This document shows positions 25,528 through 34,404 of a DNA stretch of 64,000 nucleotides, one piece after another (the first letter of the stretch is position 1; every line of letters begins with the position of its first letter). Source of the DNA: Phycisphaerales bacterium (GTDB taxonomy: Bacteria; Planctomycetota; Phycisphaerae; Phycisphaerales; SM1A02); contig JAKVBQ010000011.1 of assembly GCA_022447205.1 (NCBI GenBank), forward strand, positions 1 through 64,000. Reading direction: 5' to 3'. The position numbers and the translations under genes were made by a program. The notes beneath the pieces are model-generated. The model ran no database searches. It worked only from the letters and a program-made list of their open reading frames with translations, and was not told the DNA's origin.

Positions 25528-26126
25528 GCAGTCGGGTCTTCATCACCGCGGACACCCACTTCGGCCATGTCGACGCCCTCGAGCGGTTCGATCGACCCTT
25601 TTCCGACGTGGAGGCCATGGATCTCGCCCTCGTCGAGGGCATCAACCGGGTCGTCGGCGGGGACGACCTGCTCTATCACCTCGGCGACTTCGTCGGGCCG
25701 ACTCCCAAGGGGGTCTCACGGACCCGACATGCCGTCTCCATTCGTGAGCGGATCGACTGCAGGCGGATCATCCTGGTCCGCGGCAATCATGATCCGCGTG
25801 GGAAGCCAGCCTTCGACGCGCTCTTCGAATCCGTCGACGACCTGCTGAGCTTTCGTGGCTGGGAGGATGCGGGTCGGCAGGGGGAGCACCGGGTCGTCAT
25901 GGCGCACTACGGGATGCGCATCTGGCAGGGACGGCGTGACGGATCGCTGCATGTCCACGGTCATACCCATGGCACGTTGCCTGAAGTCGGCCGTTCCACC
26001 GATGTGGGTGTCGACTGCTGGGGACTGCGCCCTCGTCCGCTGGGTGACGTGCTCTCGATGCTCGCGAATCGCGAGATCGACATGGACGAGGGGAATGGAC
26101 GGGTCCAGCCCGTGCGTGGCGACTGA
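25524..26126 (+). CDS. Calcineurin-like phosphoesterase
   Basis: A 200-residue cytosolic metallophosphoesterase. Blocks: ITADTHFGH (DxH), YHLGDFVG (GD), VRGNHDPRG (GNHD), MAHYG and HVHGHTHGTLPE (GHxH). The set is complete, unlike in the secreted phosphatase at 8281-9441. The short form with DTHFGH resembles YfcE-unrelated phosphoesterases found near phage and housekeeping loci; the substrate is unknown. A four-base ATGA overlap with the peptidase gene indicates translational coupling. Confidence 0.85.
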   Translation: MSSRVFITADTHFGHVDALERFDRPFSDVEAMDLALVEGINRVVGGDDLLYHLGDFVGPTPKGVSRTRHAVSIRERIDCRRIILVRGNHDPRGKPAFDALFESVDDLLSFRGWEDAGRQGEHRVVMAHYGMRIWQGRRDGSLHVHGHTHGTLPEVGRSTDVGVDCWGLRPRPLGDVLSMLANREIDMDEGNGRVQPVRGD

Positions 26127-26134
26127 GCCCCTGG

Positions 26135-26791
26135 TCAGCCGTCCGGCTGTTCGCTCGAGGCGGCGATCATGCAGATCTCCTCGAGCGCGTCATGGAGCCG
26201 TGCATGATCCGGGATCGAATCGAGCCGGTCGAGCAGGGCATCGATCTGCTTGATGATCAGGGTTCCGGTGTCGACGGATTCGATCGCGGTCTCTCCCAGT
26301 TCGTTCATGGCGGTCAGGAACCACTCCATGTCGGGGCTTGCATCGTCCGCGGCGGGCAGGACCCGGGCGCGGACCGTGATCCGTCCGATCGCCACGATGG
26401 GACGGAGCTTCGTCTCGGTCAGTGGCTCCCTGCAGACGGTGGCGACGGGCACGCCCTGTTCCAGGGCCGCGAGTCGGAGTGCGCGTGCGTCCGCTCCCAC
26501 CAGGGGGGGCTGCACCAGATAGCACCCGGGTTCGACGGATTCGCCCTCTTCGGGGCGCTTCTCGAGATGCAGAATCGACTCGCCCGCTTCGATCGCGGCT
26601 TCCAGCCGTGCGGATCGTGCATCGCGCAGGGTGGGGATGATGTCCGTCATCACCTTGAACTCGGAGGCGGAGCGGGCCTCTTCCAGTGCGGCGAGCGCAA
26701 GGCGTTCCGCCTCGAAGAAGTCGCCACTTTCCAGGGCCTTCTCGGCTCGGCGGACATCTGCGTGAAGTGTCTTGCTGGTCGTTCCGCTCAT
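26135..26791 (-). CDS. Uncharacterised protein with N-terminal helical repeat
   Basis: A 218-residue protein of unknown family. Residues 5-70 look like TPR-type helices (ADVRRAEKALESGDFFEAERLALAAL is one such pair), residues 80-150 form a compact alpha/beta part (YLVQPPLVGADARALRLAAL, GVPVATVCREP), and the end is helical. No signal peptide or membrane segment, so probably cytosolic. Its start overlaps the stop of the upstream gene by one base, and the two form an operon. Confidence 0.6.
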   Translation of the reverse strand: MSGTTSKTLHADVRRAEKALESGDFFEAERLALAALEEARSASEFKVMTDIIPTLRDARSARLEAAIEAGESILHLEKRPEEGESVEPGCYLVQPPLVGADARALRLAALEQGVPVATVCREPLTETKLRPIVAIGRITVRARVLPAADDASPDMEWFLTAMNELGETAIESVDTGTLIIKQIDALLDRLDSIPDHARLHDALEEICMIAASSEQPDG

Positions 26792-27423
26792 CAACGGGTC
26801 TCCGTGGTGTCCTGTCCGCTTCCGTCGAGTGCCTTCGTGCACTTCGAGAAGAAGTCGGTCCAGCGTGTGGCGGTTTCCGGGAATTCATAGAGCAGCGAAT
26901 CGCTCAGCGCGGAGCTGTCTCCACTTCCGATCGCCTGCCTGATCGTGGCAAGCGCCTCTTCGAGTGCCTGTACGAGGGCGTTGAACTCATCATGGGTCGG
27001 CGCTCCCGGAGTCGAATTCAGGACCGTGGGGACCGCTTCCCTGAGCACGTGTTCGTCGAGCGTCTGCCAGAGTTCGAGCCCCTCCTGGAGTGGGGCGGCC
27101 GCTTCGCCCGCGTTCCCGGCCTGCAAGGCATGGGCAGCGAGCGCGAAGCGTTCGTTCGCGGCATCAACCGCGTTCGTCCCGAGGTCGAGGCTCGCAAGCA
27201 GGACCTCGCGTGGTTCGAGGCTGGTGAGCGCCACGGTTTCGGCGCGGCCTCCGGTGAATTCGGGATCGCCGAGTTCGGCGACATCGAGCGTGCGCTCATC
27301 GACGTCGACCTGGACGACGATGCGCCCGGCCTCGTGGGCCAGGGTGCAGCCGCCTTCGATCGCTTCGGCGATCGTGCTGGCATCCAGGTCTTCGCAGGTG
27401 TTTCCATCGAGGGTGATGCGCAT
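26791..27423 (-). CDS. Uncharacterised protein, operon partner
   Basis: A 210-residue acidic protein of unknown family, without a signal peptide. The first 90 residues form a small alpha/beta part (MRITLDGNTCEDLDASTIAEAI), and the rest is helical. ATG 27423 is chosen because GGAG lies six bases before it; an in-frame ATG four codons upstream (27435) is the alternative. It is followed by the gene at 26135-26791 with a TGATG overlap. Both lie downstream of lpxC-fabZ on the same strand after a 130-base gap, so they may or may not belong to that unit. Confidence 0.6.
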   Translation of the reverse strand: MRITLDGNTCEDLDASTIAEAIEGGCTLAHEAGRIVVQVDVDERTLDVAELGDPEFTGGRAETVALTSLEPREVLLASLDLGTNAVDAANERFALAAHALQAGNAGEAAAPLQEGLELWQTLDEHVLREAVPTVLNSTPGAPTHDEFNALVQALEEALATIRQAIGSGDSSALSDSLLYEFPETATRWTDFFSKCTKALDGSGQDTTETR

Positions 27424-27553
27424 CTCGTACTCCATTGGCCCAGAGGCGCTTATCGGCCGGTTTCGGGCGCGACTTCAGTTGAAAGAGAGAACCCCGGGGA
27501 AAGCGGCTTCATTCGTCGAAATCACCACTGGCGGCCTCTGGAGGCGGGGAGGG

Positions 27554-28912
27554 TTATTCGGCCTCGGCATCGACCATCATGAACTTCACGTGTGCTTCCG
27601 CAGCGACCTTGCCGCCGACCAGCGCCCGGCATTTCACGTTGCCGCTGCGCGCAGTGGCCCTGATCGATTCCGCCTCGAGGACCAGCTGGTCGCCGGGCAC
27701 CACCGGGCGTCGGAGCTTCACTCGATCGAGGCTGAGCAGCACCGCCACCTTGCCGGTGAGTTCGAGCTTCCTGCTGAGGAGGAGCCCGCCCATCTGGGCC
27801 ATGGCTTCCACGATGAGGACGCCGGGCATGATCGGGGTTCCCGGATAGTGCCCCTGGAAGAACGGCTCGTTGATCGTCACGTTCTTGACCCCGATCGCCT
27901 TCCGGTCGCCATCGGCGTAGATGAGGCGGTCGACCAGCAGCATCGGGAAGCGGTGCGGCATCAGCTTCTGGATCGCCCTGGCGTCCATCACCTGGCCTTC
28001 GAGCAGCAGGTGTTCCTGATCGACGACCGCCATCTGTTCCCGGATCTTCGTCACCATTCGGCGATTCAGGGCATGCCCGGAACGATAGGCGAGGATCCTG
28101 CACTGGACCGGACGCCCCACCAGGTAGAGGTCACCGATGACATCGAGGACCTTGTGGCGGACAGGCTCGTCATCGAAGCGGAATTCGTTTTCGATGGGGC
28201 CGTCTTCCCCGATGACCAGCACTTCCTTCGGCGTGAGGTGCCTGCACATCCCGCGTTCCCACAGTGCTTCCGCCTCTTCCTTGAGGCTGTAGGTCCGGGC
28301 CGGTGCGATCTCCTCCACGTAGTTGGCGGTGGTCGGATCGAAACTGACGGTCTGGCGCGGGATGCGGTCGGAGTTCTTGCCGTAGTCGAGGTCGAAGATG
28401 ATTCGCGTGCCTGGATCCTCCGAAGGAACCGCTGCAAGCATCGTTCCACCGTCCTCGAGGACGATCGGTTCACGGAGCTTGAACACGCGCCGTGGCGGTT
28501 CCTGTTCGGTCAGACCGACCTCCATGATCGGATCGACGAAGAGCCTCGCGGATCCGTCTCCGCATGGGAGTTCCGGTCCGCTCAGTTCGATGATGGCGTT
28601 GTCGATCTGAAGTCCGGCCAGAGCGGACATGCAGTGTTCGATCGTTTCGATCGTCGCCTCGCCCGTCTTCAAGGTGGTTCGTCGTGCTCTTGAGACGACG
28701 CGATCGACGGTCGCGGGAATCCTGACCGGTGGGTCGAGGTCCACCCGTTCGAAGACGATGCCGGTCTCGGGGGGGGCAGGCTTGATCTCGACCTTTGCCG
28801 GTTGCCCCAGCATCAGGCCGATTCCGTCGACACTCACGGTGCCCGCGACGGTCCGCTGGCGGGGTGCCGTGACGTCAGGGGTCTGATCGATTGTGGCGTC
28901 GAGTTCACTCAT
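27554..28912 (-). CDS. lpxC-fabZ: Bifunctional UDP-3-O-acyl-GlcNAc deacetylase / 3-hydroxyacyl-ACP dehydratase (LpxC-FabZ fusion)
   Basis: A 452-residue fusion. Residues 20-300 are LpxC, the committed zinc deacetylase of lipid A synthesis: [11 protein letters not shown] carries the zinc histidine and catalytic glutamate, and [11 protein letters not shown] carries the HKxxD zinc ligands and catalytic residues. Residues 310-452 are FabZ, the dehydratase of fatty-acid elongation: [11 protein letters not shown] with the catalytic His and [20 protein letters not shown] with the catalytic Glu. Both act on or compete for 3-hydroxyacyl-ACP, so the fusion may balance lipid A against membrane lipid. 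The same fusion is known in Bacteroidetes, Chlorobi and planctomycetes. Its ATG overlaps the lpxD stop by four bases. Confidence 0.96.
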   Translation of the reverse strand: MSELDATIDQTPDVTAPRQRTVAGTVSVDGIGLMLGQPAKVEIKPAPPETGIVFERVDLDPPVRIPATVDRVVSRARRTTLKTGEATIETIEHCMSALAGLQIDNAIIELSGPELPCGDGSARLFVDPIMEVGLTEQEPPRRVFKLREPIVLEDGGTMLAAVPSEDPGTRIIFDLDYGKNSDRIPRQTVSFDPTTANYVEEIAPARTYSLKEEAEALWERGMCRHLTPKEVLVIGEDGPIENEFRFDDEPVRHKVLDVIGDLYLVGRPVQCRILAYRSGHALNRRMVTKIREQMAVVDQEHLLLEGQVMDARAIQKLMPHRFPMLLVDRLIYADGDRKAIGVKNVTINEPFFQGHYPGTPIMPGVLIVEAMAQMGGLLLSRKLELTGKVAVLLSLDRVKLRRPVVPGDQLVLEAESIRATARSGNVKCRALVGGKVAAEAHVKFMMVDAEAE

Positions 28913-29961
28913 TCTGCATCCGTCTTGCCGTCTTCATTCTGGCTGAAGAACCGGCGGAGCTGCTTGGACCAGTCCGGAAGTCTCCGAACTGCAGCGATTT
29001 CCCTCATTATACGGCTCCGCTTTCCGGCTGGCGTGCCGACCCACGTCTCTCCGTCAGGTATGTCGTTGATGACCCCTGAGCGGGCTCCAATGGACACGCT
29101 ACGTCCGATCACCAGATGATCAGCGATGCCAGCGGCGCCACCAATCATGGTCCCGTCACCGATCTTCGTGCTGCCGGCCACCCCGACCTGACCGCAGAGC
29201 ACGCAGCAACGACCGATGTCGCAGTTGTGCCCGATCTGGCAGAGGTTGTCGATCTTGGTGCCGGTGCCGATCCTCGTCGCGCCGAACTTGCCGCGGTCGA
29301 TGCAGGTGCAGGCTCCGATCTCGACGTCGTCCTCGATGACCACGGAACCGATGTGCGGGAAGCGCACCAGGCCGTTTCCGTCCTCCGAGGGACGGAAACC
29401 GAAGCCGTCGGTGCCGATCACGACGTTGGCGTGGATCACCACGTCGCTTCCGATGGTGCACCGTTCCCTGATGATCACACCGTCATGGAGCGTCGAGCGC
29501 GAGCCGATCGTCACTCCTCGGTGGAGTCTCGTCCCGGCGGTCAGGGTCACGTCGTCTCCAAGCACGCAGTCCTCGTGCACCTGGCACGAGGGACCGATCC
29601 GTGCTTCAGTGCCGATCTTCGCGGACGGATCCACGATCGCGGTCGGATGGATGCCGACCGGAGGGAGGCTCGGTTCAGGCGCGAACGCCTCGAGCATCGA
29701 GATCATCGCCAGCTCCGGGTCCTTCACCCGGATGATCGCCACATCATCCGTCCGTTCGGGCAGTTCCGTCGTGAGTCCGGTCACCAGGCTCCTGGCCTTC
29801 GAGTCCTGCCAGAGACGAGCGTTGTTCGCATCGTTGGCGAAGGTCAGCTGGTCCGCACGTGCATCCCCGATGCCCGAGACACCTTCGACGGGGATCGAAC
29901 CGTCGCCTTCCAGCGTTCCACCAACTCGCTCGGCGACTTCGGCGGTGTTGAATCGAGCCAT
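28909..29961 (-). CDS. lpxD: UDP-3-O-(3-hydroxyacyl)glucosamine N-acyltransferase
   Basis: A 350-residue LpxD, which adds the second 3-hydroxyacyl chain from ACP after LpxC acts. The N-terminal uridine-binding domain (about 1-105, with [13 protein letters not shown]) is followed by a left-handed beta-helix of hexapeptide repeats and a helical C-terminus. The catalytic histidine lies in [11 protein letters not shown]. Start: ATG 29961; a GTG three codons upstream is the alternative. Its stop overlaps the LpxC-FabZ start (ATGA), so the two lipid A steps are translationally coupled. Confidence 0.94.
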   Translation of the reverse strand: MARFNTAEVAERVGGTLEGDGSIPVEGVSGIGDARADQLTFANDANNARLWQDSKARSLVTGLTTELPERTDDVAIIRVKDPELAMISMLEAFAPEPSLPPVGIHPTAIVDPSAKIGTEARIGPSCQVHEDCVLGDDVTLTAGTRLHRGVTIGSRSTLHDGVIIRERCTIGSDVVIHANVVIGTDGFGFRPSEDGNGLVRFPHIGSVVIEDDVEIGACTCIDRGKFGATRIGTGTKIDNLCQIGHNCDIGRCCVLCGQVGVAGSTKIGDGTMIGGAAGIADHLVIGRSVSIGARSGVINDIPDGETWVGTPAGKRSRIMREIAAVRRLPDWSKQLRRFFSQNEDGKTDAE

Positions 29962-29984
29962 GGCTGTCACTCGCCGCCGTCTCT

Positions 29985-30581
29985 TCAGCCCGCGCCTGCG
30001 GCGTTCATCATCGCGATGAGTTCTTCGGTGATGTCGAGACTGGTGCCGGCATAGAGGATCCTTCGCGAGGAGATCTGTTCGAGGGTGCCTGCCGAGTCCG
30101 ACGGTTCCATCATCGGGATCGAGTCGTTCAGGAGCACGACGTCGATGCCTTCCTTCTTCGAGTATTCAGCGGCGGATGTCCTGATCCTCTCGTAGGTTTC
30201 GCGGAGGTCGTTCGCCTGTTCCCGCTCCAGGAGCAGGGCGGCGTACTTCTGGTAGGCCCGGAGCCGACCCGCGACCGAGACGACGCTCTCGTTCATGTCC
30301 GCCATCGCGGTGCTGCCCGGTTCGAGGCTCTCCAGCTCCGCCTGGAGCAGCTCGAGTTCCTCGCGCATGGTGGTGGTCTTCTGTTCCATCGTCTTGGCAA
30401 GTTCGACGATGGCTGCCTCGGATGCCTGGCGACTGTCGAGGCTGTTGAAGACCTTCTCGATGTCGATGAAGGCGACGACTGCAGGCTGCAGCCTGAGCTG
30501 CGCCGCATAGCCCGCCATGAAGGTGAAGCCGAGGGCGAGTGCTGCGATGACGGATCCCGTTACGAGACGAGTGCGAGCCAT
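29985..30581 (-). CDS. OmpH/Skp-family periplasmic chaperone (second copy)
   Basis: A 198-residue protein with an N-terminal hydrophobic export segment ([18 protein letters not shown]). It has the OmpH start ([14 protein letters not shown]), then long helical arms ([33 protein letters not shown]) and a returning strand ([12 protein letters not shown]) as in Skp. Skp trimers hold unfolded outer-membrane proteins on the way to BamA. It lies between a sister copy and lpxD, the usual site for skp. It may be anchored rather than cleaved. Confidence 0.85.
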   Translation of the reverse strand: MARTRLVTGSVIAALALGFTFMAGYAAQLRLQPAVVAFIDIEKVFNSLDSRQASEAAIVELAKTMEQKTTTMREELELLQAELESLEPGSTAMADMNESVVSVAGRLRAYQKYAALLLEREQANDLRETYERIRTSAAEYSKKEGIDVVLLNDSIPMMEPSDSAGTLEQISSRRILYAGTSLDITEELIAMMNAAGAG

Positions 30582-30639
30582 GTGATGGACCCCTTCGATG
30601 CGTTCCCTGATGGTCCCTGGCGGGACTCGGTCTTCCTTG

Positions 30640-31266
30640 TCAGGGCTTGAGGTTGTTGATTCGGACGATGAGTTGTTCAGTGATGTCGGTCATGGTGTCC
30701 GCGTAGAGCATCCTGCGGTTGAGGATCTGGGTGATGACCTGCTGCTCACGGCTGACGTTGGCATTGTCGTTGAGCTTGATGTCCCCAAGGGAGTCGTTCA
30801 CCAGCACGATGTCCCAGCCATCCGCCTTCGCGAGAGCGACCAACTGCTCGCGGACGGCGCCGTACATGCTCTGCCACATGAGGGCTCGTTCGCGGTCCAT
30901 CTCGAGCTGCTTGAGGCCGAACCACTCGTCGCGCTCGAGTTTCATGAGGGCGACTCCGTCTCGGATCCGCTGGGCCTCGTCGGGATTCGATTCGTTGAGG
31001 CCCTCGGCCTTCTGGAGTTCCGTGTTGATGGCTTCGGTACGTCGGTTCGCCTCGCTGTTGAGCTTGTCGGCGAGGGCGTTGAGCTGGATCTCCCACGGGG
31101 TGTTGGCCTCGATGCGTTCGAAGACCTTCGCAAGATCGACGGTGGCGACCTTGGTGGCCGGGGCGCTCGCCGGGCGGGTGCCCAGGGCATCGTGTCCGAC
31201 GAGGATGATCGCGGCTGCGATCGTGAATGCGATGGGGAGGCTCAAGGCTCGTTTGGCGGGGTTCAT
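30640..31266 (-). CDS. OmpH/Skp-family periplasmic chaperone (first copy)
   Basis: A 208-residue protein with a signal segment (SLPIAFTIAAAIILVGHDAL), a VATVDLAKVFERI opening, charged helical arms and the returning strand (ADGWDIVLVNDSL), all as in Skp/OmpH. It shares overall architecture and the closing pattern (RRxLYA, DITEQLIV) with the gene downstream, so the two are tandem paralogues that could form hetero-oligomers. On its strand TACAAT lies about 35 bases before the ATG and may be a -10 element separate from bamA. Confidence 0.87.
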   Translation of the reverse strand: MNPAKRALSLPIAFTIAAAIILVGHDALGTRPASAPATKVATVDLAKVFERIEANTPWEIQLNALADKLNSEANRRTEAINTELQKAEGLNESNPDEAQRIRDGVALMKLERDEWFGLKQLEMDRERALMWQSMYGAVREQLVALAKADGWDIVLVNDSLGDIKLNDNANVSREQQVITQILNRRMLYADTMTDITEQLIVRINNLKP

Positions 31267-31358
31267 GACCGACCTCTCTGTGTGGGAGTCCTGTGTGCCC
31301 AGATTGTAGGGGGAAGTCCCGGCTCGGGTTGCGGAGGGCGGTTTCCCACCGAGAGCGC

Positions 31359-33812
31359 TCAGACGGGGAGGGCCATCGTGAAGCTGAAGAGCTGCCGCTC
31401 GTCCTCCACCTGCGACAGGATCGGGAACCCGAAATCGAAGGCGAGCGGGGCCGGGCCGAGCTGCGGGATGTACACGCGGATGCCGAACCCGACCGATGCA
31501 CGGTAGCCCTCGAAATCGATGGAGTTCTCCACCGTGCCGCTGTCAGCGAAGACCACCCCGTTGAAGCTGTCTCCCACGATCGGGAACTCGTACTGCGCCC
31601 CGGCGAAGAACATGAAGGAGCCGCCGACCGGGTCGTTGATCGGGACCGTCGGGGCACCGATCGAACCGACCGCCTTCGGGCTGATGGTTCGGAACTGGAA
31701 TCCTCGGAAGGTGATGCCGCCGAGATAGAACTTCTCGTACGTCGGCGCTGAGCCACCGAAGATGTAGGCCGCACGTGAGGAGAGCTTGAGGACCGAGCGC
31801 CGGCCCAGAAAATCCTCATCGAGGGTGAGGAACGTGGTGAGGGCCAGATCGGTATTGACGAAGGATTCACCTGTCTCCGCCACCCAGTAGGGGGCGACGC
31901 TCAGGGCCAGCCTGGATCCACGGCTCGGCCTGAAGAAGTTGTTGATGGTCGAACGGGTCAGGGTCATCCGGAGATCAAGCAGGGTGTCCGGTCCACGGTC
32001 GTCGTAGACCTCGATCGCCGTGGTCGGGGCGAAGTTCGAGAGGGTCACCTTCTGGAGCCTGCCGGTCGCACCGATGTTCCAGACGTCCCCGAGCCTCCTG
32101 CCGAGGCCGAACGCCGCGCTCAGTCGTTCCTCGTGGTAGTTGGTGTAGAAGCGGTTTCGATAGAAACCGGTGAAGTTCGCCGAGATGTCGGTGTCGAAGA
32201 GATGGGGTTCGCCGAGCGAGAACGAGTAGGTGCTGACTTCATCACCCGGAGACAAGGTGACGTTCATCGTCTGGCCCGCGCCGCGGAAGGCCCGGGCGGT
32301 GGTCAGTTCCTTGAAGGACAGCGGCCAGTCCGCAATGTCGAAGTTTCGCTGGTTCGCCGAGATCTCCCCGAAGACGCCCGCATCGGAACTCAATCCGACC
32401 CCGAAGTTGAAGCTGCCGGTGTTGCGTTCCCTGACCTCGACCAGGACGTCACGAATCTCGGAGTCCGGCGGAACTGGTCGCTGGACCGTCACTCGGACGT
32501 CACCGAAGAGCTGTGTCGCCTCCAGCCGGCGCTCGGCCAGTTCGATCTCCCTGCCATCGAGCGGGCGCCCCGGCTCGACCCTGACGAGGCGACGAATCAC
32601 CTTGTCCTTGGTCAGGAAGTTGCCCTGGATCTTCACGAGCCCGGTGGTGACCTGCCGGCCTTCGTTGATGGGGAGCAGGAGGTCGACCTCGGGGCTTTCG
32701 CCGACGCGCATGTGCTCGCTGGTCACTCGAGCATCGACGTATCCCATCAGCTGGTAGCTCTGCTGGAGTTCCTCGATCGAACGATCCACCATGAGGGAGT
32801 TGTAGGTGTCACCGGGCCGGATCGTGATCAGATCCTGAATCTGCTCCGTCGAGAACACCTCGGTCAGCCCGCTCGGGGTGTTCGCGCTCACCACGATGTT
32901 CCGGATGCGATACTGCCTGCCCTCCTCGATCAGGAAGACGACCTTCGCTTCGCGGTTGTTGGGTGAGAGCAGGATCCGACTGTCGATCCGCACGTCCACG
33001 TAGCCGTTGCCCTTGTAGAAGGCATCGAGTGCGGCCACATCGTCGATGATCTTGTCCGGTTCGAGCTGGCCCTTCCTGAAGAAGGGGATGTAGGGCTTCG
33101 TGGTGATCTCGACCGACAGTTCCTTCGCCGGGAACGAGCTGTTGCCGACGAAGGCGATCTCCTTGATTCTGACCCTCGGCCCCTCGACGACCCGGATGAT
33201 CAGGATGCCGCTGTCCTTCAGCCTGGATTCATCGACCTCGATCTCTGCGAGGTAGAAGCCCTTGTCACGGTAGAGGTCCTTGATCCTCAGGATCGCCTGC
33301 TCCAGGAGGAAGTCGTCTCTCGGTCCTCCCGGGTAGAGCGGAACAGCCTGCATCAGGGCCTGGTCGCTGATCGCCTTGTTGCCGACGACCTGGATCGCGG
33401 CGATGAGTGGCTGTTCCTGGACGGTGTAGATGACGTCGACCGTGCCGTCCTCGTTGAGGACCGCGTCCGCCTGGACGGTGTCGAACTGGCCGAGTCTGGA
33501 CAGGGTCCGGACGTCTTCGGTGATCGCGGTCGCATCGAAGGGCTGGCCGGGTGCCGTTCTCAGGTTGTTCCTGACGAGCTGTTCCGCGGTTCGTTCGATG
33601 CCTTCGAGCCTGACCCGGGCGATCGGACGATCCGCCAGGGCCTCGTCCTGGATGTCCTGGCGGATGGTTTCCGAGCCGGCTTGTGCGATCGGGGTGCACA
33701 CCCCGACCAGAAGCAGCAGGACCAGGGTCCGGACGAGTCCAGCTCGCCGCAGGAGCGGGGAGTGGTTCCGGAGCCGAGGTCGCGTCTTCGATCGAGGGTC
33801 TCGTTGTTCCAT
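31359..33812 (-). CDS. bamA: Outer membrane protein assembly factor BamA
   Basis: An 817-residue Omp85 protein. A signal peptide (RTLVLLLLVGVCTPIAQA) is followed by five POTRA domains to about residue 430 (first: IARVRLEGIERTAEQLVRNN; later: VVEGPRVRIKEIAFVGN, VFLIEEGRQYRIRNIVV) and a C-terminal 16-strand barrel ending TMALPV rather than the common terminal Phe. The conserved VRGF/Y element of loop 6 appears as FRGFQFR. BamA inserts barrel proteins into the outer membrane, so this is direct evidence for a true outer membrane. ATG 33812 is used; TATCCT lies ten bases upstream. It heads the skp-skp-lpxD-lpxC/fabZ run. Confidence 0.95.
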   Translation of the reverse strand: MEQRDPRSKTRPRLRNHSPLLRRAGLVRTLVLLLLVGVCTPIAQAGSETIRQDIQDEALADRPIARVRLEGIERTAEQLVRNNLRTAPGQPFDATAITEDVRTLSRLGQFDTVQADAVLNEDGTVDVIYTVQEQPLIAAIQVVGNKAISDQALMQAVPLYPGGPRDDFLLEQAILRIKDLYRDKGFYLAEIEVDESRLKDSGILIIRVVEGPRVRIKEIAFVGNSSFPAKELSVEITTKPYIPFFRKGQLEPDKIIDDVAALDAFYKGNGYVDVRIDSRILLSPNNREAKVVFLIEEGRQYRIRNIVVSANTPSGLTEVFSTEQIQDLITIRPGDTYNSLMVDRSIEELQQSYQLMGYVDARVTSEHMRVGESPEVDLLLPINEGRQVTTGLVKIQGNFLTKDKVIRRLVRVEPGRPLDGREIELAERRLEATQLFGDVRVTVQRPVPPDSEIRDVLVEVRERNTGSFNFGVGLSSDAGVFGEISANQRNFDIADWPLSFKELTTARAFRGAGQTMNVTLSPGDEVSTYSFSLGEPHLFDTDISANFTGFYRNRFYTNYHEERLSAAFGLGRRLGDVWNIGATGRLQKVTLSNFAPTTAIEVYDDRGPDTLLDLRMTLTRSTINNFFRPSRGSRLALSVAPYWVAETGESFVNTDLALTTFLTLDEDFLGRRSVLKLSSRAAYIFGGSAPTYEKFYLGGITFRGFQFRTISPKAVGSIGAPTVPINDPVGGSFMFFAGAQYEFPIVGDSFNGVVFADSGTVENSIDFEGYRASVGFGIRVYIPQLGPAPLAFDFGFPILSQVEDERQLFSFTMALPV

Positions 33813-34116
33813 GGACGAACGGAGGATATCCGGCCCATTCTTCCGGTGCCATGTGATCGAAGGGGCATGTCGGGATTTGATCGACACTCCCGAGTCGCCT
33901 TCACGTGAAGCTGGAATCCGAAGCCGTTGTCCCTGGGTCTCGGATCCCCGGGATGGGGCAGCGAGACCTCGCTGGCCAGGCGCCTCGGGCGCTCCATGCT
34001 GTTCGGTGTCGGATAGCCGTGCCGGCTCATGTTCGGCAGGCGGGAAGCGCTCGAACGCCCCCTCGATGCGGGGGTCAACACGGACCGAGGGTCCGCAATG
34101 CTGCTTCAGGAGCGGG
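33813..34116. other. Gene-free region upstream of bamA
   Basis: No credible protein gene on either strand. It holds the bamA promoter (TATCCT at 33823-33828 on the minus strand) and two hairpins: a C5/G5 stem near 34061-34077 and CGGACC/GGTCCG at 34081-34095 just after the small membrane peptide gene. Neither hairpin has a T tract. Confidence 0.4.
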
Positions 34117-34239
34117 TCAGGTGCTCATGATCGCGGCGATGATCATGCCGACCGCGACGAGGACCATTGCGGCCTGGGCCCACTTGAGATCGTCTGATGC
34201 CGTTCGGCTGCTCGCTCGTGTCCTGGTGACTCGTGTCAT
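34117..34239 (-). CDS. Predicted 40-residue single-pass membrane peptide
   Basis: A small open frame of 40 codons from ATG 34239 to TGA 34117. It has a basic Arg/Thr/Ser-rich N-terminus (MTRVTRTRASSRTASDDLK) and a hydrophobic helix (AAMVLVAVGMIIAAIM), so N-inside topology is expected. GGGAGG lies eight bases before the ATG, a stronger ribosome-binding site than most genes here have. It sits alone between bamA and gcvT. Function unknown; the basic/hydrophobic pattern resembles small membrane regulators or type I toxin-like peptides, but no antitoxin RNA was identified. Confidence 0.5.
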   Translation of the reverse strand: MTRVTRTRASSRTASDDLKWAQAAMVLVAVGMIIAAIMST

Positions 34240-34404
34240 CTTCCCGTCCTCCCTCGCGTCCCGCTTCATGCGTTCCGCTACCCGAGGCATCGGTCCTGCA
34301 AGTGCCCTGGTTGGGTCCTGCCCTCCGATCCGGTGCCGTTTGTGCGGGTCATGTCGGTAGGCATGGCACTGGCACTGACCGCGTGGTCCGGATACCGTTC
34401 CGGG

